From Ectocarpus siliculosus (taxonomy: Eukaryota > Sar > Phaeophyceae > Ectocarpales > Ectocarpaceae): DNA of 64,000 nucleotides. Positions 1 through 12,600 of the stretch are shown here, one piece after another (within the stretch, counting starts at the first letter, position 1; every line of letters starts with the position of its first letter). Location of the stretch: contig FN648498.1 of assembly GCA_000310025.1 (NCBI GenBank), forward strand, positions 533,326 to 597,325, in the 5' to 3' direction. The position numbers and the translations under genes are program-made. The notes below the pieces were generated by a model. It was not told the DNA's origin, did not search any database, and saw only the letters and a program-made list of their open reading frames with translations.

Positions 1-1013
1 AGTGTAGGCTTGTGCATGTTTTTCAGATCGTTACCTTACATATATATGCGTATGTCGTCTTCGTTGTACATGTATAGTTCGGCGACTGGGTGCTCCGGCT
101 AGTATACAGCAGTACTGCTGTGTTACGGCCTGCCTGGTGTGCTTCGTCTCAAGTGGAAGCCTCAACGCGGGTATGTATGTGGCGAAGCACATTGTGGAGA
201 GGTCTTAACATGAATGTTCACACCATATGGATCTTGTGAACGCAAGGGGTCAGGTGCTAGTTCTCTGGGTGTGTGCGAGTACGAGCGGGTGATTGGGTGG
301 CTATTCGGGTTTCTATTGCTATTGCTACCTTTCTTTGTTTGTCCGGCACTTGTGGTGCACGCAAGCCCGAAGGCACAGAAGCACAGCCCCAGCGACGTTC
401 CGCCTTTGCTGCGCGAGCATATGCGTGTCTGCATAGGTCGCGGTGGTCCGCGTACGTGCGTACAGCACTGCTGTCGCGTTGGTTCGGAAAAGAAGAGCGT
501 CTACACGATGTCGTGCGGATGTTTGTTGTTTGCTCGCATTGTTGTTTATTTATGCATATCCAACACGCCTTCAAGGAGGCATGTCCGCGTCGTCTAAGTG
601 TGTTTCATCCTCAGCATTGTACATTTTGTGCATGTTGTGTTGGCAAAGATGATTATTAATAGTAGGCGTTGTTGTTTTCTTTGTTCCGCCGCAAGGTTTT
701 TGATTGGTGCATGATTCAATATTCCCCATTCCCTGCAGCACGGTTTTGCTCGAGCACTACGTATGCAGCAGTAGTACAATACCACATGGTGCTCCTGCGC
801 TCAGCAGCAGTTGCCTTTCTTTTAGGGATCGATAGACTATTGTTCGCATGGCTGCTGAAGCAATGGCTACCTTTTTGGACTTGTGTTCATGCCACAACCT
901 TGTCGGGTAGTTGGTTTGCGACCACAGAAGCCGTCCGCATCAGTAGGACCAGTACTATACTATACTATACGGGCATTGGAAAGTACTCAGCGGAGACCGG
1001 AACGGTTTTTTAG
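1..1013. other. Upstream flank or intron, no exon recognised
   Basis: No reading frame here resembles the basic importin-beta-binding segment expected ahead of the armadillo repeats of the next gene. Short open frames show no family similarity. The first supportable exon follows a TTTTTTAG acceptor at 1013, so this stretch is probably intron, with the start of the gene lying upstream of the window. Confidence 0.5.
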
Positions 1014-4000
1014 TGTCAAGACAACAACAACAGCAGCAGCAACGGAAGAGCAACCGATGAGTGTGTGGAGGAGGTGAGCAACGTAAACCGATTGGGCTCT
1101 GACGGCGTCCACATAATATCTTGTTTTGTGTTGTTCACTGAACCGTTTGGTTTGTAATGTTTTCTGGCCCGCCTTGCTTCCACCAGGCGTTTTCCAGCGA
1201 GGCGGCGGCGGTGGAGCGCGGGTTGCACATCCAGCTTGGTGACACCGGCGCGAAGACGGAATCACAGCTTGGGGGGCAGCAGTTAGAAGCGGCGAAAAGG
1301 CTGCGGCACCTGCTGAGCACAAATAGGTGATGACAGGGGGAGGGAAATGGCTACTGCCGCTGTTTGTCTCGCGTGTCGAATGAACGGCGGCGTGTATGTC
1401 CTATCTGATGTCAACGCACGCGACGCGGCGGGTGCGTTGTGATTTGTTGGGCGTGCAACGGGGGTGAGAGTTTGACCGGTGAAAAGCTAATGAGTAAGTT
1501 GCAGCGGAGATGACCATGGAGGTCCCCTTGCTGGTAAAATAGCATGACTCCGTTTCTACATTCGAGCAAGTCCGGACGGCAGCACACACTTGCTCGGTTG
1601 CCTTGACTTTCGAAATTGAATGCGCTGCTTCGAAAAGGGATTCTTCTTTCGCCTATATTAGCGTGCACTGCCGAACACTTGCGTCCCCAACAGATGTCCG
1701 CGTACTGCTGTATTTGTGTACCCCCCGCCATTAGCGGGACTATACTAACGTCTTAAATGCTTTCACCACCGGCTGCTGCCGTTTTGAGTCGTAACAGGAG
1801 CAGCGGGCCCGCTTGTCGTTAGGCCGAACTGCTGCCTGCCTTTGTATACGGATCGATCCCGTGTACTGCTGTTCGTTTCGACGATGAAACGGCGTGATGG
1901 CACACAGTAGTTGATACAATGACGCGGGGTGACGCTGATTCTCCCTCGCAACGTGGCCATAACTCACTCTTTGCTGTAACACGTGTACCCTGCTGTTGGC
2001 GCGTCTGACAACACACAGAGAGAGAATGGTCCAGGAGATGCTTAGCCGAGGCTGGGTGCCTCTGCTGCTGAGATGGTTGGGGCTTGTGCACCGGCCGAGT
2101 CTGCAGGTGGAAGCATTGTCGGCGCTGACGACCGTGGCACAGACCACGACAGAGCACACTCCTCTGCTCCTCAAGGTAAAAAAAGAGGAAAGGAACGCTA
2201 CACGCGGGTGCGTTTTGTTTCCTTCTTACCAATAATCGCATCGAACTCGTCTACATGCACAGATAAAGGAGTCTCCGAGAGCGGAGCAATTGATTGGTAG
2301 TGGTCCGTGACCAACGTGTGTTTGTTGTACTACTATAGTCCCACGTTATTCTGTTTTTCGATCAGCCATAGCTCGCAGCTAGTCTGCCTGTTGGGCAGTT
2401 TTGCCTCTTCAACTGAAGAGCGCATCATCCGGAGCCGTGCCCACTACTGTAGTACTTTTGATCCCCCCGCGGTGCATGCTTCGTTTCATTGTGAATGCGA
2501 GAAAAGATTCAGCAGTTCCTTCCCGCAAGCTTGCGTTGCGGTATCTTCTTTGGCCCTGCGTGCCGCTGTGACGCTTCAGCACAAATTGATTGCCACGCTT
2601 TTTGGCAGCGTATTCTTCTCAACATGCATGTCGCACGCGCTTTGCGGTGCGCAAGCTACGTACGCTCGAAACTCTCGTTGCCACAATCGCGTTCTCCAAA
2701 CAAGAAACCTTTGCCCGCGCTCGTCTTTGTGACGTCAAGATATGCACCTCATGGTGACACTCAAGCTTTTACCGTCGTGACATCTATTACGCTCGCTGTG
2801 CTCAAGAGTCGTGGCTGGGAGAAAGAGACGACGTTTTTTCACAAAATCCTCGTCCCGGCGTTGAACTAGAGCCAAGGGCGCACACCTCAAATCGCTCACA
2901 CGACGGCTTACGTTCGAAACTCTTGGAACAATGAAAAAACAGCATGGAGCCGTCGGCACTCTGGTGAACTTGCTGAAAAGTCCTAGCTTGGAGATGGTGG
3001 AGCAGGCGATGTGGGTGCTAGGCAAGTTAGCGCAGGATGGACAGGACGGGACGACTGCTAGAGACGCGGTGCTTCAGGCTGGAGTCTTGGGGTGAGAAGA
3101 AAGAGCCACAAGCTCGCTTGGAAAAACAGTCTGGTTGCAATATTTTTCTTGCAGCAAGGTTGAGTGGCATAGACTTCGACGAGCATACAAATAGTCCGAT
3201 AATAGGGCGAGAAGAAATAAGCGCCAACCTCGCTTATTTAACAACCCTGCTGCTACTTTTTTCTGTGGAGCCTTTTTTGTGCAGCAAGGTTACATGTGCG
3301 TGGTTTAGAAATCGTACAGATAGGAGAGGCAACATCTACGATACCTAGGATGGATACATGCACGTTTTTTGTAGTTTTTTGCAGTCCCCCTCCCCTTTTC
3401 TCACTTTTGGGCCTCGCTTGTTCCTATCTTGCTATTGGTTATAGTGTGGTCGGCGGGTGTGCGGGATGTTGTTTCCGAGGGTCCCGTTTGACGTCGGCTT
3501 AGACATTGAATGTGCGGGCTGCACTTCCTCTCTTGTCCCTCTTCTGCAAGTGATTTCGTACCTTGCATCCGTTGTTGCCACACGAACACACACACTAAGA
3601 CTGACGTATTTTCATTGGTCAGCCGGTTAGCGCGGTCGATGCTAATAATAAAAGAAAACACGCTCTCACACATGCAGGCCGCTGGTGCGGTGCCTGGAGC
3701 AGCATCAGACTTTGCTCAGCCTCCAGCGTATCGGAGCGTGGTCGCTGTTTAACCTCTTGGACGGGCAGCCCCGGCCCACTGTGGATGTCGCGACAGTCAA
3801 CATGGTGAGTGAGCGAGCACGATAGAAGGAAGGTACGCGGGGACTCCTGTATGGCCTTGCTTCTGTGTGGCCCCGGCTGATGCGTTCAGAAAGTACACCG
3901 AACAGTGTATTGGTAAGAAACTGACAACCCAGAAAAAGTGTGGTGCCAACACACATGAACGCATCAACTGGAATAAGTTGTGCAGACTGTTGTGGTTTGC

Positions 4001-6649
4001 GATATTTGGTAGACCACCGGGCATGAAGGAAACTGCTGTTGCCGGGACAGTAGCTCTTGCGATGTGACCACGAGGCGCGCTCTTTTAACCCCGAGAAGGG
4101 TTCAGCAGACCCTTCCTTCGTTGTTGTGTCATGACTACGCCCTCCTCACATGTTAGTCGCCTTTTTTTCCACGCCGGGGAGATTCCAACCCATGACGTAG
4201 AGCTATTATAGCAGGTTCACGAGGTTGCCCACCATGTCCGGAGGCGTTATAATAAGCGTGCGGCGCACTACTTCTGTGTGTATGTGCGTCCTTTCTCGCC
4301 GGTCGATTTTGACGTGACCCCTTGGATGCCATTGGGGTATTGATAGGTTCTGCCGCGCTTTGATAACCCCCGCGTGCGGGCTTGCTCCTTGATGTTTGGG
4401 TGTGAACAGGTGATGCCGGCGATCAACCGGCTGCTGATGGCGGGAGACTCTGAGGTGTTGTGTCATGCGTGCTCTGCTCTCAGCCATCTCTGCGATGGCT
4501 CCGCGGCGCACATCAAGGCAAGAAAAGAGTTGCGGCTAGGATTAGGTAATGTAGATGTGTATGCATACGGTAGGCGTCTTGAGTTGAGGGCCGCAAGGGT
4601 GTGGTGGTTGTTCGCCTCGAGGTGCTAAATCGCGGTACTACGTTGTACTACTGTACTGTTACTTTCACGTCAAAGTCGTTCCGAGCTCTGCTCGGTACCT
4701 TCCATTTTCCTTGCTGTTCCAACGGACACAGGCGCCTTCCGTGGTAACAGGCCAAGTGCCCCAAAAACGGGTACGACGGCATTCGTGAATTTGTATGCTC
4801 GACAAAGTCAAGGTGGACTCTGAGGTTGAAGCACCGCTGAAACCGACGAAATTTTGTCCGGGGCAACGCCGTACCGTGTATCCACACCGCGGAACGTCTG
4901 TTGGAGGATATAAGTATTCCAGACTGCTGTATTATGCCATGTGTGTATGTGCTTGTCTTGGGCGGTGGATGCCAATGAAAACCCGGCGATCTCAAGTGCC
5001 CAGTGCGCCACGGACGTTTCGTTCAAGTTGCGCAGGTTTCTCCAACACAAAGCAACAGCAACAAAGGGCTGAGGGTTTGTGTTGCGCGACAGCGGACACT
5101 CTCCATCACACGCGTGCCATTGACGGTGTTACGTCTGTCCTTTCTGCCCTCAGGTTGTGGTAGAGTCTGGAGTGTGCAAGCGCCTGGTGCAGCTGCTTGA
5201 CCACCCCAGCTCACAGGTGGTGAAGCCTGCGCTCCGGACGATCGGGAACGTGGTCTGTGCCGAGGACGATGCGGACTACACTGAGGCTATCCTTGAGGCC
5301 GGCTCCGTCGTGTGCCTAAAGAAGCTCATCGCGCACCCCAACCGCGAGATCCAGAAGGAGGTGCGAGCTGGTTGTTTGTTTGTTTTTTTATCAGTTTGCG
5401 TTGACCGCGCTTTGTAAACGGCTGACCAATGAAAAGACGGCGGTGTCAGCGGGTAAAAAGTCGAGGTCCCTGGAAGTGGGGCAGTATTGATATTTTGAGA
5501 GTGGGCGTGGCCCAGAGTGGCGATGGTGGATATTCCCCTCTCTACAATACAAACCTTTTGCGAAAGAAACACGCCGGAGTTTTGTGTGTGTCTGTTGTGT
5601 GTTCATGCGTGTCTCTGAATGCTAATAATAACTGCCGCGCTTACCGGCTGCCCAATGACACGACGGCGGCGTTCTGAGCGGGTTAAAAGCGAATATCACG
5701 GCCCCCAGCGACCCAGGCTTAAGGATTCGATTATTGTAGTAGGATACGTGTTGTCATCGGATCATGCCCGAGGTGCGTACAGCGAGTACCCTCGGTATCA
5801 TCTCTTGCATGTGCCCACGCTTGACGGGTGTTTGTCTCCGTAGCGTCCACCGCACTTATGCTGGACTGACACCTGTGTGCCTCGCAATCATGGCGTCACT
5901 GAGAGCTATGTATGATGATATTGATGCACGTTTGTGTCTGTGTCGATTGTTTGGGGGGTCATGGCGCTCTGTTTTACGAACAGGCGTGCTGGACGCTGAG
6001 CAATATTGCGGCGGGTTCGGTGAGCCAGATCCAGAGCGTGCTGGATAGCGGTGCGATGCCTCAGCTCATCAAGGTCAGTTAGTGAGCGACTGCTAACGAT
6101 TTCTTTTTGCTTTTTTTCAAGTGGGCCATCCAGTTGTTATCCAGCTCCGCGTTCTCCCACTCGTCTTGTTGCTTCTGCTTTCTGGCAAGCAACCCTTTTT
6201 GACAATGTGTGAACAATATGAAAACCTCGCTGTGGAATGGGTTCAAGCTTGAGGTACGTGTTGTAGAATACTTTTCGCTTTGTTCGCTCGTCTTTTTCGT
6301 CTATAGAAACTGCAGCAAGGACGTCTTTTTTCCAGAAGTGTAGGTGTTTGTTCGTGACCATGTAATGTGGTGGTGGTGCTGTTGTCCTTCCTTTTGGCTT
6401 CCCTCGACTAAATAGTGCCGTCGACACTACGAACGTACCTCACAGAGTACAAGCGCTTTGTGGCGACAATGTGAAAAGCTGTGTTCATTTACTTTGTCTT
6501 GAAAAGTAAGGCGGGCCTCACAGAGTACACGCGCGTGTTGAGTAGAAAGATCGAGAAAATGTGTTTCTTTCGTGTCGAAGAGGAAGGCGGAGGGGGTAGG
6601 TACCCTATATCTCTAGAGGCCGGAACGTTTTTTATTTTGAAGACAACGA

Positions 6650-6681
<32 letters not shown>

Positions 6682-9600
6682 GCAGCATGTGTCGATTGTT
6701 TGTGCGTTGTACGCGCCAGTCTTGGGCAACCTCCCGTCGAAATTTCAAGCACCGCCCGGCGTGCCTGTCTGGTACTTATATACGTAGCTTAGCGGGCCGT
6801 AGCACCAACAAGGCGTGCTATTTGTTGTAACCCACAACAGATCATTCCAGCAGCAGCGCGTTCCGGCTGCCACCTGTAGTGAATCCATCCCGCCTTCCTT
6901 GACGTTTCTGTCGTCAAAAGTGGGATTGAACCGCTCTCACACACGAGCGCACCTTCCTCTTTGCGTTGCTTCTCCTCTTTGCAACCCTTCTTCCCGTACA
7001 CTCGACACTCGATACTCGATGGTACGGCAGCTCGCGACCTCGCCGGAGACGGAGTCCGAGGTGCGATCAGAGGCCTTCTGGGTCGTCCTCAACGCCGCCA
7101 GCTGTGGCTCTGATGCACAGGTGTGTTTTGACGCTGTTGTTGTTGTCGCTGCTGCTGTTGTCATCGCTGCTGCTACTGCTGTCGATCCTGTGTGCTGTCG
7201 TAGCTTTTGATGGTGTGGTTTCTGATGATACCTCGACTTGGAAAGGCGTTACATCCTCTCTGCCCACATGAGTAGGTAACCCTAGAGATGAGGCGAGGAG
7301 CTTCCGTGATCGAACAACACGCGCAGATACAAACGAAACTCCGATGCAAAACCCGACTATTCCAGCAAAGCAGTGCAAGAGACTGCCCCGATGCTACGGA
7401 ACTCAAGCGAAGTCCATGGATGTAGTTGAAAATTCCAGTGGTTTCCATGCATGATTCCCTTACAACAGGCTTTCACCACTTCCGCCACATATCGATGCCA
7501 AGCCCTTAACCAAACGCTACACCCCCCTTGCGGGAAGAATCCGAAGGGCTGCTGACTCGACCCAACACGCTCGTCGACCCACTCGTCACGTTCGTGTATG
7601 TCTCCTCCCCTTTGTTTTGTATGTGTGTGTTGGCATGGGATTGGATTAGATCGAGTATCTGGTGTCACAGGGGTGCGTGCAGATCCTCTCGGATCTCCTT
7701 GGGGAGAGCTCGATGGTAATGATGGCCTTGGAAGGGATCGAGAGGGTGCTCAGCGTTGGCGATCTCCGCGTGATGCGGAACGCTATCGCCTCGCACTCGC
7801 ATGCAGATCCCGATCAGGTGCGCGGAGTTTGTTGTCATTGTTGAGGTAATGCCGGTGGTGATGGAAGTGGTAGCGGTATGTCTGCTCTTGCGGGTCAATA
7901 CACAGCAGTCAGTCGGTCATGAGAGTACATGGCACCGAAGTCAATCACGAAGGTGCGATTTTGTGGTGGAGCAAAAACGACTGTCAAAGATGTTATCCCG
8001 AAAGAAGACCCCAAGAGTTGCCAGAGGTATGATAGGGTCGAGGCGATGTTATCGGGGTTGATCACCAGGAGCATGGCACCAGCACGTGGTGTGATGCATC
8101 CGTTAATTGGCTCGTGCTGACGGGGCCCCTGAGGGAAGGGAAGGCATGAACCGAAGGTATTTGTGAGAACGAGTACATTATATGTAGTTTTGTGAATCGC
8201 TCTCTCGGTACAGACTGGTGTGATCCTGACCGGGATGGCCATGGCAGTAGCATCCCCGGAGCACTATGCCCGCGCCTTTTGGGTGTTCCCTGGCGGTAAA
8301 AATGTGTCCATTTAGCGGCATGAAAATTGAACACCGAGCGAGAGACCCAGAATAGATGTGTATAAAACCACGGAGATGGACCCCAAAAGTGCTTTCGGTC
8401 TTCCTGTTCAACCATCAGCAAGATGCCCCTATTTTGATTTGTGATGTACAGCACCAATGGTTGTATTATTCTACACCTGCCCTCCACATTTCGACTTATT
8501 TTGCTCTCCTGCCTCTGCAAGGGAGGCGATGGTGCCGGTGGTCACGGGGAGGGAGAGGGAGAAGGGGACCATTGCATGGAGTGCGCGAGCATGGAAGCGG
8601 TCGGGGCGGCGGCGGCGGCGGCGAACGCGAGGGACGGTCATTGCGCCACGGAGGCGCTGGCGGGCGGAGAGGCCGGAGCGTACACGAACCCCTACGCTTG
8701 CATGCTCACGCCGGAGAAGATCCAGGCGCTAGAGGCGCACAAGAACTCGGCGGTTGCCAAGAGGTGAGCTTTTTCGTTGTTATCTTCGTGCGAGTGTAAA
8801 GTTCAAGCGTGTGCGTATGTACGAAGAATTTTGTTTTTCGTTTTAGGGTGGGTTCGTGCATGTAATTCCTTCTGCGTTTTACCTGTCGGATTCGTTGATG
8901 CACGCACGTGCTGTTTTTTTTTCTTGGAGAACTGATCAGCTCTTGTGGCAGACTTTTTTTTCGCTTCTGGTGGTTGTTGTTGGGTCGTTTGCCTTTACTG
9001 CTGTAGTACGCAAGGAACGCGGCTGTTCTGCGTGTGGACTTGATCGCAAGATCCCCTATCCTACTTCGTAAATTTTTGTTTCGAGGAAGTCCTCTATTTA
9101 TTGCAGATTCCCCAACATATAGCGATCTATGAGAGGATCTACAAATGTATTTCGTTGGGAGGCAATCGATTGTCGAGGGAAGTTGAATCGGGTTTGTAGC
9201 ATGCTCCCGGAGGGTTACGTTCTTGTTTTTTGTGAAAAAAGATTTTGAGTTGCCGGTAGTCCGTTGCGCACTTGCCGTCTCTCACCACTGCCGCACCGGC
9301 TACTTGCTTGTTTTGCCTAAATGTATAGTAGTGGCCGCTCTGTGTTCGAGGTCGCTCGTCGCCCCCTCTCTCTATCTCTCATCTCGGCTGATGTACTCCT
9401 GTTCATGGTGGGTAACTGCTATGGCGTCAAGTCGGTCATTTGAGGGCCGGATTTTGTTTGCAACAAGGGTGCTGCTCGTCGGTGGATGCTTTCGCGAGCA
9501 CACATATATACCACCGCGCTGATTCACGCATTCCCTCTCCCCACGGGTACTCGTGTCGGCTGTCTGCCTCCCCCTGCTGCGGTTGGACCTTTTTTCGTCC

Positions 9601-12600
9601 TTGTGACGTGACGTGACGTGACGTCACACCTTTTAGGGCCAGCCGAGTGTGGGCGCGCTACTTCGTGACGTGCGCGATCTGCCGGGGGTTCTTCAGCAGG
9701 CACGGCAGCAGCGCCACCTTCTGCGCGGAGTGCAACTGCCACGTCTGCGGCAGCTGCGATTGCACCGTCTTTCACCTCGCCTACCAGGTAAGCAGAGCTG
9801 CTAAATGCTGCTGCTAAATGCTGCTGCTGCTAAATGCTGATTCTGCTGCTGCTAATGCCGCTGCTGATTCTGCTGCTAATGCCGCTGCTGATTCTGCTGC
9901 TTCCGCTAATGCTGCTGCTGCTGATGATGCTGCTGCTGCTGCTAAATGCTGCTGCTGCTGTGTGGTGAAAAAAACGGTGTAGCTCGCACGCACGAATGGT
10001 CCGGTAGAGATGTTCTAGAGGTCCTACGGCCTACAGCAGTATGTAGGTGTGCCACAAGACGGATGGGAAAAGAAGAAGCAGTACACAGAGAGGTTGTGCC
10101 CTACCCCCGGTTTGCGTGTTCGTCAACGTTGTGACTCTGTCCGCTCCGGTGTGTGGAGGGGGGGGGGGGGGCTCAGCAACATGTTTCTTTGGAAGCGCAC
10201 ACTGCTGTGTACTAGGGGCAACCACCCGCTCTACCTTGAGGTCTCGTCATTTTTATGTTGCTCTCTTTCACCCATTGCAGGGATGGCAATGCCGACCCTT
10301 TCTTTCGCTCCTGGCTTGATCTGTCTCGGCCTATGAACTTGGTCGTGTTGGTGATTTTTTTTTTTTACTGTAGGTTTTTTGTGGAGAGGTTGCACTGCTG
10401 TTGGTTAATCTGCGCGTGGTATTGTTTTGCCGATGGTGCGACTCGCTTGCTGCTGTCGCTCTACTACAGGACAAGCTGTGGGAGGAGATGGAGGGCAAGG
10501 AGGAGAGGGGGAAGAAGGCCCAACAAGCTGCAAAGAAGAACAAGAAGGTGCGAAATTTGCTTGGTCTCGTATGCATTGCCACTCCTCCGTTGCAATATGA
10601 ATATGTATATCCTCCCGTCCTCCGTCATTACAGCAAGCTAGAATACTATGCCGCTGGACACTCGTTTCAAATGCAGGGCCGCACCCTGCGATACCACCTC
10701 AGCTGCAACTATGTGTTCTTGTACATTTGCGTGCTCTATTGTTAGGCTTGTTTGTGGGGTATGTTAAGCGTACCGTCCGGCAAGAGCATGCCACTGAAGA
10801 GCAGCTTCTTTGTACAGCCCGTGGATGTGTTTTTGGCATTGGGGTTGCAATTTTGTCCTACCCCTGGTTTACACACAAAAGTAGCGCTTCTGCTGGTGTG
10901 CCCCCCCCCCCCCCCCCCCCAGTNNNNNNNNNNNNNNNNNNNNNNNNNNNNNNNNNNNNNNNNNNNNNNNNNNNNNNNNNNNNNNNNNNNNNNNNNNNNN
11001 NNNNNNNNNNNNNNNNNNNNNNNTTACACAAAAAAAAGGGTTTTTTGGGGGGGGCCCCCCCCCCCCCCCCCCCCCCGTCAATGCCCTTGTTCACAAAGCA
11101 GGCTAAGAAGCGAGAAAAGAAGAAAAATGCGGCGAAGGAGTTGGCCATAGACCCTCTGCCGAAGGAGGCAAAGGCGGCCGGCGGCGGCGGCGGAGGGAGG
11201 GGGGCCGGCGGGGACAAACCTGCTGCTGCTCCGCCGGGCGGCGTGAAGCGGGCCGGCAAGGCGGGAGGGAAGGACAAGGACAAAGCTAGCGATGGCGAAA
11301 AGGCGATGCCCGGCCAGCGATCACCTGGCTTAGGAAAGAAGGTCGGTGTGTAGAAGCAATCGGCCACCGCGCTATGTATCTGTCTGGATGACGAAATGAA
11401 GGCGGTCTTTCGCAGGGGACGGAGAGTCGGACGGACGTGAATACGCTTGTTTTGTCCGCAGATCCCCCGTGTGTATGCGTGTGCGTGTTTCTTTGGTTGG
11501 CATCGACCGCGCTAGCCGGCTGACCAGTGAAAACACTGCATTTTAGACGGAAAATAAAAACGCGAACACGCAATCTAGCCAAAGGGTTTTACCATCAGGG
11601 GGGGGAGGTGGGGCCGGAGTTGGGACGACAGTAGTGCCCTGCGTCTGGAGCACAAGGAGTAGACTCCGCGCCACTGTGTGTGTGCACGTCGCATACCTCT
11701 CGCCCTAGGGGAGGTCAGGCTAGACGCTGTTGCGGCGTTGCTGTTTAGAAACTCGTGGACACCGCCATCAGTGGCCGTTGCCATCGCGAGGTACGCCAAT
11801 CTGATTGATGATTTGGAGTAGATCGAGCACTAGTCTTCGCTGACCGTCTTTGGCGACAAGTCGTCTGCCAAAAGCGTAGCATCGATCGCCTACTGGAACG
11901 CACCTCACTTGGGTGCACACGTATCTGGCTGTATTTTGTATAGACACAAATTGCTGGCGGTTGTTGTTTCTCATCGTCGTTTACTTACATTCTAATGAGC
12001 TCCGAGGTATGGGATTGACCCAGTATCTTGAAGAATCAGACTACATGTACTGCTGTCTTTGGTGCGGAGCTATTCCTTTGTCTTTGATTTGATTTTTCCA
12101 GTCGGGGGCTCCGCGACAAGCACCGTCTGCTGTTTCTTGTGGATGGTTCCTGTCCATGGTATGGTGGAGGGATTCCTGCTTGTGCCACTCTCGTTCGTAG
12201 TGTAGTATCTCAAACAACAGTTGAGTTGTGAAGGCGACCTGCGTTAAAAAGTGGCGGCGTTGCGGTGGCTTGTTGCCTTGCCCATGTATTGCCTTGAGCC
12301 GCCGAACGACACCGGAGCGCCTCAAGGAGAAGCCCCTTTTCGAATCGTGACATGTACACCATTGATTTCCCCCGCTCAAGCCCTTTTTACGTCACAGTTT
12401 TAAATTTTCCTCTACTCGCCCCATCCGCATCTCGCACCATGCTAACACGTTCGCGTGTGTCGCGTGTCCTGTAACGGCCAGGGGCATGACCGGTCATCCT
12501 CGCCCAACAAGGCTAGCAGCAGTGCCTCCACGGAGAGCAACAGCGAGGACGAGTACAGCCCGTCGTCCCCCCGCGACCCCAAGTACCACGACAACCGCAC

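Noticed and set aside
9104-9198. Exon-like IYERIYKCISLGG after the last armadillo exon
   Set aside because: Following the AAGAG donor it reads a stop within five codons. The exon at 9637 fits the phase and restores the importin C-terminal helix.
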